Positions 1 through 7,412 of a DNA stretch of 33,279 bases are shown in pieces. Under the pieces are notes generated by a model. It was given only the letters and a program-made list of their open reading frames with translations. It was not told the DNA's origin and did no database searches. A program made the position numbers and the translations under genes. This DNA is from an uncultured Oscillospiraceae bacterium (GTDB lineage Bacteria > Bacillota > Clostridia > Oscillospirales > Oscillospiraceae): the NCBI GenBank assembly GCA_910589155.1, contig CAJURY010000006.1, forward strand, positions 73,317-106,595, given 5' to 3'. Every line of letters begins with the position of its first letter. The stretch's first letter is position 1.

Positions 1-2
1 AA

Positions 3-788
3 CGGTATGAGGAAGCGCTGGCCGAAAGGCAAAAAGCGGTGGAACTGGAGCCGGATAATGCGCTGTATCACTGCAACTTAGGCCTTAACCTACAAAAAAT
101 GGAGCAGTATGAAGAAGCGCTGGCTGAATCGCAGAAAGCGGTGGAACTTGAGCCGGACAATGCGCTGTATCACAACAGCTTGGGTGCTACTTTACACGCA
201 ATGAAGCGGTATGAGGAAGCGTTGGCTGAATCGCAGAAAGCGGTGGAACTTGAGCCGAACAACGCAAAGTATCACAACGACTTAGGCGCTATCCTGTATG
301 AAATGAAGCGGTACGAAGAGGCGCTTCCCGAATCGCAGAAAGCGGTGGAGATGGAGCCGGACAACGCGCGGTATCACTACGGCTTAGGTGTTACCTTGCA
401 TGCAATGGAACGATACGAAGAAGCGCTGGCTGAATTTCAGAAAGCGGTGGAACTAGAGCCGGACAACGCGCGGTATCACAACCACTTGAGCATTATCCTG
501 CATAAAATGGAACGGTATGAGGAAGCACTGGTTGAAATGCGGAAAGCGGTGGATCTGGAGCCGGATAATGCGCTGTATCACTGCAACTTAGGCCTTAACC
601 TACAAAAAATGGAGCAGTATGAAGAAGCGCTGGCTGAATCGCAGAAAGCGGTGGATCTAGAGCCAGGCAATGCACGGTATCATTATAGTTTAAGTCTTAT
701 TTTGCGTGCATTGGGGCGCGATGAAGAAGCGGATGCAGAATTACAACGCGCCCGTGAGCTTGACCCGGACAACCCCCTCTATCAATAA
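3..788 (+). CDS. Tetratricopeptide-repeat protein, 5' end outside window
   Basis: The frame is open from the left edge, so this is the C-terminal part of a larger protein; the GTG at 39 is only an internal valine codon. It consists of about seven 34-residue TPR units with the pattern YEEALAESQKAVELEPDNA, ending with a diverged last unit and the sequence NPLYQ. TPR arrays form alpha-superhelical scaffolds for protein-protein contacts; no partner or catalytic domain is visible. The repeats are unusually similar at DNA level (102-bp period), which points to recent unit duplication. No signal peptide can be judged because the N-terminus is missing. TPR identity is firm; its cellular role is unknown. 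Confidence 0.9.
   Translation, partial: RYEEALAERQKAVELEPDNALYHCNLGLNLQKMEQYEEALAESQKAVELEPDNALYHNSLGATLHAMKRYEEALAESQKAVELEPNNAKYHNDLGAILYEMKRYEEALPESQKAVEMEPDNARYHYGLGVTLHAMERYEEALAEFQKAVELEPDNARYHNHLSIILHKMERYEEALVEMRKAVDLEPDNALYHCNLGLNLQKMEQYEEALAESQKAVDLEPGNARYHYSLSLILRALGRDEEADAELQRARELDPDNPLYQ
45..655 (+). repeat. Exact 101-bp duplication inside the TPR array
   Basis: Positions 45-145 and 555-655 are identical over 101 bases, including synonymous positions. Their offset is 510 bases, exactly five 102-base TPR units. Units between them differ from one another. This indicates a recent duplication or gene conversion inside the coding array. Confidence 0.9.
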
Positions 789-793
789 AACAT

Positions 794-825
794 TTCGCCC
801 CGCAGCCAAATAGCTGCGGGGCGAA
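794..825. terminator. Strong hairpin after the TPR gene
   Basis: A perfect 13-bp stem (794-806 with 813-825) encloses a 6-base loop, starting 6 bases after the TPR stop. On the plus strand no T-run follows. On the minus strand the hairpin is followed by ATGTTTTATT, so it may end leftward transcription from the permease gene as well or instead. Confidence 0.6.
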
Positions 826-1076
826 GCTGTTATAGAACTGCCAATTTTGTCATTACTACGCCAGCGGACGCACTGCCGTGGCAAGCTGAACCGCACTGCG
901 AATGCTGCTACAGGCTTCCCAATCCATACACTGCGTGCCCGCCGGGATGCAGTGCCATCCCGCGCCGCAGCGTGTCAAAAAAGCGTCTATTCTTCCTGTT
1001 CTGCCGTAGGGGTTTTACGTGTTTACTCGCTCTGGTTCTCCGCCATAGGGGCGCAACCATGAAGCGGGAACAGGCT
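826..1076. other. Gene-free spacer with a repeat-end remnant
   Basis: No credible gene is seen. A small hairpin GGGATG/CATCCC (942-960) is followed at 968-986 by a motif that matches 17 of 19 bases of the one at 15431-15449 in the inverted-repeat elements. This looks like a remnant end of the same element family. Confidence 0.4.
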
Positions 1077-2348
1077 CTAAATTCCATACACCAGCCAGAT
1101 ATAAATATAGGCGGGAATAATGGCGGCCAGGGTAAAAGGAACGCCGATGCGCATAAAGTCGCTGTTTTTCACCTCGTGCCCCTCCCTGCGCAAAATGCCG
1201 ATGCCTGTGATATTGGCGGATGCGCCGATGGGGGTTAGGTTGCCGCCCAGGGTCGCGCCGGAAAGCAGACCGAAGTACAAAACCGTGGGGTCAACGCCCA
1301 TTTTTGCGGCTAACCCCTGCACCACAGGCAGCATGGTAGCCACATAGGGAATGTTATCCACAAAAGCGGAGCAGGCCACGCTTGCCCACACCAGAATCGT
1401 ATAAATGAGGAACACACTGCTGCCGCCCAGCCGCGCCAGGGCGTCCGCCATGGCGTCGATGACGCCCATGTTGGAAATGCCGCCGATGATGAGGAACAGT
1501 CCTACCAGCAGCCCAATGGTCTCAAAGTCAATTTCGCCAATGGGCTTCAGCGCAGCTTTCAGGCTATGGTTCCGCACCGCCGTATACACAAGACCCACAG
1601 CCAGCAGGCTCATGCAGATGATGCCGTTGATATTGGCGGGCATTCCCGGCAGGAAGGAGGCGATAATCAGCAGCACCACGGTGCCGGAAAGCAAAATAGT
1701 CGGCACATAGTCGGTGACTTTGGTTCGGGGGAACTTGGGAATCGGTGCTTTGTCCTTGCGGAACATCCACAAAAGAATCAGCGTGGAGCACAGCGCGCCC
1801 AGCTCCACCGCGAAGAAAATACTGGCCTTGCCCTGATACACGAAAAAGTCCAAAAAATTCATATTGGCGTAGCTGCCCATCATAATGGCGGTGGTATCGC
1901 CTACCAAGGTTGCCGCCCCTTGCAGATTGGAAGCCACCGCAATGGAAATAATCATGGCGACGGGGTTAATTTTCAGCTTTTTGGAAATTTCCAGGGCAAC
2001 GGGAGCCACCATCAAAACCGTGGCCACATTGTCCACAAAGGCGGAAATCACCCCGGCAAACAGCGCCAGGCACACCACCGCCCATTTGACGTTCGGCACC
2101 TTCTCCAAAATAATATCCGCCAGTAAAGACGGCATTTTGGATTCGATAAACAGCGAGACAATACCCATGGTGCCGGCAATCATCATCAAAACGTTGAAGT
2201 CGATTGCGCCAAGGATTTCGTTTGCCGGGAGCATACCGGTAATCAGAAATACGGCGGCGGAGCCAAGGGCAATGTACGGACGGTATTTGCCAAAACAGAG
2301 CATCAATATGTAAGTGATGGCAAACAGAATCAGTGCAGGAAGCATCAT
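1077..2348 (-). CDS. SLC13/ArsB-type anion or Na+ symport permease
   Basis: A 423-residue polytopic membrane protein of the ion transporter superfamily (ArsB/NhaD/SLC13/CitMHS-like). It has two inverted halves, each carrying the re-entrant signature SAFVDN (SAFVDNVAT in the first half, SAFVDNIPY in the second), each followed by a small-residue loop (NLQGAATLVGDT; GATLGGNLTPIGASANI). About 10-12 hydrophobic segments are visible. The ATG at 2348 is chosen because AAAGGAA lies 7 bases upstream; an in-frame ATG at 2366 has no ribosome binding site. It stands alone between the TPR gene and the divergent ruv operon. The substrate (dicarboxylate, arsenite, sodium/proton or other anion) cannot be told from sequence alone. 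Confidence 0.85.
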   Translation of the reverse strand: MMLPALILFAITYILMLCFGKYRPYIALGSAAVFLITGMLPANEILGAIDFNVLMMIAGTMGIVSLFIESKMPSLLADIILEKVPNVKWAVVCLALFAGVISAFVDNVATVLMVAPVALEISKKLKINPVAMIISIAVASNLQGAATLVGDTTAIMMGSYANMNFLDFFVYQGKASIFFAVELGALCSTLILLWMFRKDKAPIPKFPRTKVTDYVPTILLSGTVVLLIIASFLPGMPANINGIICMSLLAVGLVYTAVRNHSLKAALKPIGEIDFETIGLLVGLFLIIGGISNMGVIDAMADALARLGGSSVFLIYTILVWASVACSAFVDNIPYVATMLPVVQGLAAKMGVDPTVLYFGLLSGATLGGNLTPIGASANITGIGILRREGHEVKNSDFMRIGVPFTLAAIIPAYIYIWLVYGI

Positions 2349-2385
2349 TCTTTCGTTCCTTTCCATTCATAAGTTTTCGGCGTCT

Positions 2386-2414
2386 ATTATAGCAAAGCCT
2401 GCCTGGGAGGTAAA
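2386..2414 (-). promoter_or_regulatory. Sigma-A-type promoter for the permease gene
   Basis: On the minus strand, TTTACC (2414-2409) and TATAAT (2391-2386) are separated by 17 bases, with TG one base before the -10 box. Transcription would begin near 2379, about 30 bases before the ATG. Confidence 0.65.
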
Positions 2415-2446
2415 GGGATAAATTGCGAATGCTGAGAAAATTTTTC

Positions 2447-2475
2447 TGTTCAATCGGCACAAGATATGATATGAT
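2447..2475 (+). promoter_or_regulatory. Possible promoter of the ruvCAB operon
   Basis: TATGAT occurs twice (2465-2470 and 2470-2475). The second has TGTTCA at 2447-2452 with a 17-base spacer. The -35 match is weak, so the exact promoter is uncertain. Confidence 0.35.
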
Positions 2476-2495
2476 AGAAAATGAGGTGATAGTCG

Positions 2496-2648
2496 ATGGA
2501 GCAAGAAGAAATTTTGAACAAGACGGAAGAAGAAAAGCCCCATTATGTACCAAGACCCAAGTGGCAGGTAATCGGCGCGTGGGTTTTACTGGTTATTTTT
2601 TTAGTCGGCGTGTTTTTCTGGTACTACTGGATTATGTATAAGTATTGA
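2496..2648 (+). CDS. Small single-pass membrane protein upstream of ruvC (50 aa)
   Basis: A 50-residue protein: a charged N-terminus (MEQEEILNKTEEEK), a proline/aromatic linker (PHYVPRPKWQ), one hydrophobic helix (about residues 26-44) and a short tail (YYWIMYKY). GAGGTG lies 7 bases before the ATG, and the stop is one base before the ruvC start, so translation is probably coupled. It is too short for routine gene calling. The topology is likely N-in or N-out single pass; no function is recognised. Gene reality rests on its ribosome binding site, the membrane pattern and tight spacing to ruvC. Confidence 0.75.
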   Translation: MEQEEILNKTEEEKPHYVPRPKWQVIGAWVLLVIFLVGVFFWYYWIMYKY

Positions 2649-2649
2649 G

Positions 2650-3156
2650 ATGCGGATTTTAGGAATCGACCCCGGCTACGGCACCACGGGCTTTGGACTG
2701 CTGGAAGCGGCGGGGGGCAATTTTCAGATTTTGCGTTATGGCGTTATCACAACACCGCCGGGGATGGACTTTCCCATGCGGCTGGAAGTGCTGTACCACG
2801 ATATGCGTGAGCTTCTGGAAGCGGGAAAGCCGGAGGCTATGGCCATTGAAGAGCTGTTTTTCGGGCAGAACGTCACCACCGGCATTGGGGTAGCCCAGGC
2901 CAGAGGGGTCATTTTGCTCTCCGCCGCCCAGCAGAGCGTGCCGGTATTTGAGTACAAGCCTATGCAGGTGAAGCAGGCGCTGGTGGGCTATGGCAACGCC
3001 ACCAAGCATCAGATGATGGATATGACCCGCCGGCTTTTGCATTTGGAGCGGGCGCCCCGCCCGGACGACGCGGCGGACGCCATTGCAATCGCTTTGTGCC
3101 ACGGGCGATCCGCCACCTCCCTGTTGGCGCGGGCGTCCCAACGAACTGGAATTTAG
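2650..3156 (+). CDS. ruvC: Holliday junction endonuclease RuvC
   Basis: 168 residues, the usual length. RuvC is the dimeric, Mg2+-dependent resolvase that cuts Holliday junctions during recombination and repair, acting with the RuvAB branch migration motor. The RNase H-like fold starts with GIDPG (Asp7); the other acidic catalytic residues are Glu67 (AIEELFFGQN) and the pair Asp140/Asp143 in PDDAADAIA. It begins one base after the small membrane protein gene and is followed after 12 bases by ruvA, giving the order ruvC-ruvA-ruvB. No key residue is missing. Confidence 0.97.
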   Translation: MRILGIDPGYGTTGFGLLEAAGGNFQILRYGVITTPPGMDFPMRLEVLYHDMRELLEAGKPEAMAIEELFFGQNVTTGIGVAQARGVILLSAAQQSVPVFEYKPMQVKQALVGYGNATKHQMMDMTRRLLHLERAPRPDDAADAIAIALCHGRSATSLLARASQRTGI

Positions 3157-3168
3157 AGGTAATTTGCC

Positions 3169-3771
3169 ATGTTTTATTATTTAAGCGGAACGGTTGCCAT
3201 ACTGGAACCCAATCTGGCGGTTGTGGACTGCGGCGGCGTGGGCTATGCCTGCAACACCACGTCTTATACCATCGGACAGCTAAAGCTGAACCAGCCAGCC
3301 CGGCTGTACATCCACGAAAACATCCGGGAGGATGCCTTTGACCTGTTTGGCTTTGCCACCAGGGAGGAGCTTCGGTGTTTTCAGCTTCTGATCGGGGTCA
3401 ATGGCGTTGGTCCCAAGGCGGCGCTGGCGATTTTATCCGCCGGCGGCCCACAGAATCTGACCCTTGCCATTATGACCGGGGACGAAAAAGCGTTGACCCA
3501 GGCGCAGGGCGTGGGCAAGAAAATCGCCCAGCGGATTATTATGGAACTCAAGGAAAAGGTGGGCGGCGGGGCGGCGGAACTGGACTTTTCAACCGGCGCC
3601 TCCACTGTTGCCGCCGCGCCCAGCTCCAGCCGCGCTATGGCTGCGGCGGCTTTGCAGGAGTTGGGGTATTCGCAAGGCGAAATAGCCCTTGCACTGAAAA
3701 ACTGCGACCCTGCGGCCTCCACAGAAGAACTGGTGCGCCATGCCCTGCGGGCTATGGTGACAAAGCTGTGA
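3169..3771 (+). CDS. ruvA: Holliday junction branch migration protein RuvA
   Basis: 200 residues, typical of RuvA. The protein tetramerises on the four-way junction and holds two RuvB rings. The N-terminal OB-fold begins MFYYLSGTVA. Two helix-hairpin-helix motifs bind the arms of the junction: about residues 72-91 (LLIGVNGVGPKAALAIL) and 107-126 (ALTQAQGVGKKIAQRI). After a flexible alanine-rich linker, the C-terminal three-helix domain (about 155-200, AAAALQELGYSQGEIALAL) contacts RuvB. AGAGGT lies ahead of the ATG. ruvB follows after 27 bases. Confidence 0.97.
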   Translation: MFYYLSGTVAILEPNLAVVDCGGVGYACNTTSYTIGQLKLNQPARLYIHENIREDAFDLFGFATREELRCFQLLIGVNGVGPKAALAILSAGGPQNLTLAIMTGDEKALTQAQGVGKKIAQRIIMELKEKVGGGAAELDFSTGASTVAAAPSSSRAMAAAALQELGYSQGEIALALKNCDPAASTEELVRHALRAMVTKL

Positions 3772-3798
3772 TGCGCCGCGAAAAGGAGAAAGCACAGT

Positions 3799-4839
3799 AT
3801 GAGCATTGCATTTTCTGAAGAATTTGAATCCACGCCGCTGATTACCCCCACCCTGACCTCCCAGGACGCGGGAGAGACCAGCCTGCGCCCCAAGCGGCTG
3901 TCGGACTATACCGGGCAGGAAAAGGCCAAGGGAAATCTGGCGGTTTACATTGAAGCCGCCCGCCGCCGGGGAGAACCGCTGGATCACACCTTGCTGTATG
4001 GCCCCCCCGGCCTTGGCAAGACCACCCTGGCCGGGGTCATTGCCAACGAAATGGGGGTGAATATCCGCGTGACCTCCGGCCCTGCCATTGAAAAGCCCGG
4101 GGATCTGGCCGCGCTGCTCACCAACCTGAATCCCGGCGACATTTTGTTTATCGACGAAATTCACCGCCTGAACCGGATTGTGGAGGAAATTCTCTATCCG
4201 GCCATGGAGGATTTTGCCATTGATATTATTGTGGGGAAAGGTCCCTCCGCCAACTCTATCCGCCTGGATCTGCCGAAATTTACGCTGGTCGGCGCAACGA
4301 CCCGCGCCGGGCAGCTATCCGCCCCGCTGCGCGACCGCTTTGGCGTGTCTCTGCGGCTGGAGCTGTACAATACGGAGGAGCTGACCCGCATCGTTACCCG
4401 GTCGGCGGTGCTGCTGGACATGGAAATCGACCCGGAGGGCGCAAGGGAAATTGCCTCCCGCAGCCGGGGCACCCCTCGTATTGCCAACCGCTTTTTGCGC
4501 CGGGTGCGGGATTTTGCCCAGGTGTGCGCCGACGGCATCATCACCAGAGAAGCGGCGGATATGGCTTTGCAGCGGCTGGAGGTGGACAAGTTGGGTCTGG
4601 ACGTGATCGACCGGCGGATGCTTACCGCTATTATCCAGAACTATAGCGGTGGGCCTGTGGGGCTGGAGACCCTGGCTGCAACCATTGGGGAGGAGGCTGT
4701 AACCTTGGAGGATGTGTATGAACCATACCTCATGCAGCTTGGTTTTCTTACCAGAACCCCAAGAGGCCGGTGCGTTACCCCCCTTGCTTATGACCATTTG
4801 CATATTCCATGCGCCGGGCAGTCCCAGTTTTCTATTTGA
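3799..4839 (+). CDS. ruvB: Holliday junction branch migration ATPase RuvB
   Basis: 346 residues, an AAA+ motor that drives branch migration on RuvA-bound junctions. Walker A is GPPGLGKTT (about 68-76), Walker B is LFIDEIHRL (Asp119/Glu120), sensor 1 is GATTRAG, the arginine finger region is LRDRFG, and sensor 2 is RGTPRIANRFLRR. A C-terminal winged-helix DNA-binding domain follows (about 275-335, GGPVGLETLAATIGEE). AAGGAGAA precedes the ATG. The last dozen residues (HIPCAGQSQFSI) vary in the family. It is the last gene of the ruv operon; the next gene has its own promoter. Confidence 0.97.
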   Translation: MSIAFSEEFESTPLITPTLTSQDAGETSLRPKRLSDYTGQEKAKGNLAVYIEAARRRGEPLDHTLLYGPPGLGKTTLAGVIANEMGVNIRVTSGPAIEKPGDLAALLTNLNPGDILFIDEIHRLNRIVEEILYPAMEDFAIDIIVGKGPSANSIRLDLPKFTLVGATTRAGQLSAPLRDRFGVSLRLELYNTEELTRIVTRSAVLLDMEIDPEGAREIASRSRGTPRIANRFLRRVRDFAQVCADGIITREAADMALQRLEVDKLGLDVIDRRMLTAIIQNYSGGPVGLETLAATIGEEAVTLEDVYEPYLMQLGFLTRTPRGRCVTPLAYDHLHIPCAGQSQFSI

Positions 4840-4927
4840 TTTGTGGTGGATGTGCCGAAAAACGCTGTTGCAAAATGTTTAACTTGCATAATATTGTTTT
4901 TTCTGTCAGAAAATATTTCATTGACTA

Positions 4928-4956
4928 TTGACAAATGTGTAAAAAACGTGTATAAT
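4928..4956 (+). promoter_or_regulatory. Perfect consensus sigma-A promoter
   Basis: TTGACA (4928-4933) and TATAAT (4951-4956) are both exact consensus hexamers with the optimal 17-base spacer. Transcription should begin near 4963. It predicts very strong expression of the leader RNA and the zinc-ribbon gene. Confidence 0.88.
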
Positions 4957-4962
4957 GCAAAA

Positions 4963-5158
4963 CCAGATGGAGTATGTTAATGTTCATATTCTATCCTCTT
5001 GACCGTCGGTTTTGGTTCTACCCTTTCTTCTTCCCAGTGAAAGCGCAAGCTGCTGCCAGTTAAGAGTCCTACAGCGCGGCCTTCCGGCTGCATATGGCGC
5101 ATTCGGCGAAGAGCCGTTCGCATAGATCCTCGGAAGAACGAACCAGCTTTTTTGATGG
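4963..5158 (+). ncRNA. Structured leader RNA, family not assigned
   Basis: The leader between the strong promoter and the zinc-ribbon gene is ~240 nt and can fold into a nested multi-helix structure. Long-range helices are 5003-5007:5154-5158, 5014-5018:5140-5144 and 5028-5034:5132-5138 (7 bp). They enclose local hairpins: AGC-GCAA-GCT (5042-5051, a GNRA loop), a 6-bp stem with loop UUCC (5076-5091), and a two-part hairpin at 5093-5124 with CGGC-GAAGA-GCCG at its tip. A 7-bp pairing 4996-5002:5060-5066 would cross these as a pseudoknot. A T6 run (5148-5153) follows the closing helix and may end transcription. It could be a cis-regulator or a free ncRNA (raiA-like or Clostridiales-type motifs should be tested). 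Folding was done by eye. Confidence 0.55.
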
Positions 5159-5205
5159 CGGCTTTTACGGGGCGATTTATCATTAACCGAAGAGAGGTAA
5201 AATCA

Positions 5206-5484
5206 ATGTACGAAGATAAGACTTTAGTTTGCAAAGAGTGCGGCAACGAATTCGTTTTCACCGCCGGTGAGCAGGAATTCTACGCAGAGCGCGGCTTCCA
5301 GAACGAGCCCCAGCGCTGCAAGGCCTGCCGTGACGCTCGCAAGAACGCCACCCGCGGCCCTCGTGAGTTCTTCACCGCCACCTGCGCACGCTGCGGCGGC
5401 GAGGCCAAGGTTCCCTTCGAGCCCAAGTCCGACCGTCCCGTGTTCTGCAGCGAGTGCTTCGCTCAGATGCGTGCCAACGGCTAA
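5206..5484 (+). CDS. Zinc-ribbon protein with CxxC-x17-CxxC domain
   Basis: A 92-residue cytosolic protein with two predicted Zn2+ sites. The first uses CKEC (about residues 9-12) and CKAC (about 43-46), resembling the 'probable zinc-ribbon' family. The second is CARC followed after exactly 17 residues by CSEC, the CxxC-x17-CxxC domain. The ATG at 5206 follows AGAGAGGT by 7 bases. Codons are strongly biased to C-ending forms (GGC, CGC, TTC, AAC), more than in the neighbours, which together with the consensus promoter suggests an abundant protein. The molecular role is not known; nucleic acid or ribosome contact is plausible only by analogy to other small zinc ribbons. Confidence 0.88.
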   Translation: MYEDKTLVCKECGNEFVFTAGEQEFYAERGFQNEPQRCKACRDARKNATRGPREFFTATCARCGGEAKVPFEPKSDRPVFCSECFAQMRANG

Positions 5485-5498
5485 TTTTAGCAAACGAC

Positions 5499-5530
5499 AG
5501 AGCCGCCAGTTTTGGCGGCTCTTTGTTTTT
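5499..5530 (+). terminator. Intrinsic terminator of the zinc-ribbon gene
   Basis: A 9-bp GC-rich stem AGAGCCGCC/GGCGGCTCT (5499-5507 with 5514-5522), a 6-base loop and the tail TTGTTTTT. It lies 15 bases after the stop codon. Confidence 0.92.
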
Positions 5531-6021
5531 GCGTAAAAGGCTGCGATGGTGGGCATATTTAGAGGAAGGCAGCGCCCACAGGCGTCGCGTAACCAGCACC
5601 GGTGCTGATGCGACACCCCCTTGGGGGGATGCTCGACAGGAAGTGCGCTGGAATAACGCGTCTTTTTCTACGCAGGCGGCGCTCGTAGGCAATGCGCTAC
5701 CGCCGCCGGCACATATTTGACGTATCCATGGGGGAACGTGCGACGGAACCGCGCAAAGCTGGGAAACAATCAGGTTTGTCCTTGCGGCTCAGTTTGCAAA
5801 CTGGTGTGGCAATCCCACAGGTCCTTATTTCTCATCTATTTTCCCAAAATTGAAACAAAATGAAGTAGCTTTCCTTGCCGACTTTGCGCCGTGCAATGAC
5901 GGGGCGCTTTTTAGCACGCAGACGCCGCGCCGGAGAACAATGTCGCCGGCGCGGCGTTTGGTATGCTGGCATCCGAAGGCATTGGAGGAACCATCGGATG
6001 CATTCAAAGGTTTGCGACTAT
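5531..6021. other. 490-bp gene-free stretch with hairpins and repeat copy
   Basis: No credible gene is seen; open frames here lack ribosome binding sites and protein-like composition. It holds a diverged copy of the tandem repeat found near 27,700 (5567-5645), a palindrome CAGTTTGCAAACTG (5790-5803), a GC hairpin followed by T5 (5887-5912) and a perfect 12-bp stem (5922-5933 with 5946-5957). These look like accumulated intergenic elements and possible terminators for the leftward Nudix operon. Confidence 0.5.
5567..5645 (+). repeat. Diverged single copy of the 105-bp repeat family
   Basis: The order of motifs GGCA-GCGCCC, CGCGT, GACAC-CCC-TTGGGGG and GCTCGACAGGAAGT matches the three tandem units at 27,696-28,003, especially the third. 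The match spans about 80 bases with small gaps. Confidence 0.6.
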
Positions 6022-6501
6022 TTAACAGCCCTGCACAGGAAGCGGCCTGCCGTTCAATGCGGCGTGCAACAGCTTGTCCTTCTGGTAACACAGCTTTAAG
6101 GAGAAAAAAGGCGCGTTTTCCCACATGAGCTTCAGGAAAATGGTATCGCCTTCCCACTTGGGCAGCGCGTCCAGAAATTCCCGGCTGACCCATTGCAGGT
6201 CGCCTTCCTCGCAGACCTTCAATTCCCCGGTGAAATCATCGGAGGTGAACAGATGCATATATTCTCCTTCCCAGCCCTCGCAGGTAAAGGTCACAATGCC
6301 GCAGTACCGCCAGCTTTGCAGCTTCAGCCCGGTTTCTTCCCAGACCTCCCGGCACAGGCAGTCCTCCGGGCTTTCACCCTCTTCAAATTTGCCGCCAACG
6401 CCAATCCATTTGTCCTGATTCACGTCGTTTTTCTTTTTCACCCGATGGAGCATCAGAACCTCGTCTCCCCGGGTGATATAGCACAGTGTTGTATTCAGCA
6501 T
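6022..6501 (-). CDS. Nudix hydrolase, 8-oxo-dGTP diphosphatase-like
   Basis: A 159-residue Nudix protein that would hydrolyse a nucleoside diphosphate derivative, by similarity an oxidised dNTP. The Nudix box is complete: Gly37, Glu43, then REVWEETGL (51-59), giving GX5EX7REUXEEXGU. The N-terminus MLNTTLCYITRGDEVLMLHR is typical of the MutT-like branch in Firmicutes. The ATG at 6501 is preferred because GAGG lies 6 bases upstream; a TTG at 6513 in the same frame overlaps the dagK stop. It is the last gene of a three-gene minus-strand operon. The true substrate is not certain. Confidence 0.9.
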   Translation of the reverse strand: MLNTTLCYITRGDEVLMLHRVKKKNDVNQDKWIGVGGKFEEGESPEDCLCREVWEETGLKLQSWRYCGIVTFTCEGWEGEYMHLFTSDDFTGELKVCEEGDLQWVSREFLDALPKWEGDTIFLKLMWENAPFFSLKLCYQKDKLLHAALNGRPLPVQGC

Positions 6502-6509
6502 AGACAGCC

Positions 6510-7397
6510 TCAAGCTTTTTGCATCAGCCGCATGGCCAGGTGCATATTTTCCACCGCCACGGTCTCATGCCCTTCTTCTTTTTCGCCGTCCAGCGTCCAG
6601 GCCATATTGGGATCGGCGGTAATTTTCAATTTGGAGCAAGTAAAAAAGGTCATCATGGCGCAGTTGTACTTTTGAAAGGTCAGGCAGTGCAGACACTCTG
6701 CAAGCTCCGCTGCGTTTTTTGGCGCGCGAATCAAAAGTACCTCAAACAGCCCGTCCGACATATCGACTAAATTTGCGTTTAATGTCAAAATACCGCCCAC
6801 TGAGGTGGAATTGGAAATCGCGCCGAACAGGTAGTCTCCCTCCACCGTCTCTTGATCCATTTCCAGCTTCACATGAACGCTTTTAATCTGGGTCAATTCC
6901 TTGGTACCTTCCAGAATATAGGCCAGATGACCCAAGGCATTTTTTAAGTTTTGAGGGGTAGAATAGGAGGTTTTTGTGAAAATGCCGAAGGAAGCCACAT
7001 AGGAAAAGTACCGGTCTCCAAAGCGTCCCACGTCATAGGCCACAGGCTTTCCGTCCATAATTGCCCAGGCTGCCCTCATCACATCTGTGGGCAGCTTTAA
7101 GGAATTGGCGAAATCGTTGGTGCTTCCGGCGGGAATGTAGCCCAGTGGGACGTCCAGTCCGCTTTGCAATAGCCCTGTGACGGTCTCGTTAAACGTGCCG
7201 TCTCCGCCGATGCACACAATGAGATCCATCCTTGCGCCATGCTCCGCTACCAGCCGCGCGCCGTCTCCCGGGCCGGCTGTCATGCACGCTGTCACAACAT
7301 AGCCCCGGGCGTTAAATATGGAAATTACGTCCGCCCAATACTTGTTTGCCCGCCGCAGCCCGGCGTAGGGGTTCATGATTAAAAGAAGCTTTTTCAT
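6510..7397 (-). CDS. Diacylglycerol kinase-type lipid kinase (DagK/YegS)
   Basis: 295 residues, matching the soluble DagK/YegS lipid kinase family, which phosphorylates diacylglycerol or related lipids with ATP and recycles lipid for phosphatidylglycerol synthesis. The N-terminal Rossmann-like domain has the nucleotide loop GGDGT (64-68) within CIGGDGTFNETVTGL, and the second conserved loop PAGSTNDFA (about 89-97). The C-terminal beta-sandwich carries LDGE near the end. AGAGGAAA lies upstream of the ATG. It sits between a small hypothetical gene and the Nudix gene, whose ribosome binding site overlaps its stop. Confidence 0.92.
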   Translation of the reverse strand: MKKLLLIMNPYAGLRRANKYWADVISIFNARGYVVTACMTAGPGDGARLVAEHGARMDLIVCIGGDGTFNETVTGLLQSGLDVPLGYIPAGSTNDFANSLKLPTDVMRAAWAIMDGKPVAYDVGRFGDRYFSYVASFGIFTKTSYSTPQNLKNALGHLAYILEGTKELTQIKSVHVKLEMDQETVEGDYLFGAISNSTSVGGILTLNANLVDMSDGLFEVLLIRAPKNAAELAECLHCLTFQKYNCAMMTFFTCSKLKITADPNMAWTLDGEKEEGHETVAVENMHLAMRLMQKA

Positions 7398-7412
7398 GTG
7401 CTTTCCTCTGCG

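Noticed and set aside
4977..5261. 94-codon minus-strand frame over the zinc-ribbon leader
   Set aside because: No ribosome binding site, arginine-rich nonsense composition, and it overlaps the strong rightward promoter transcript.
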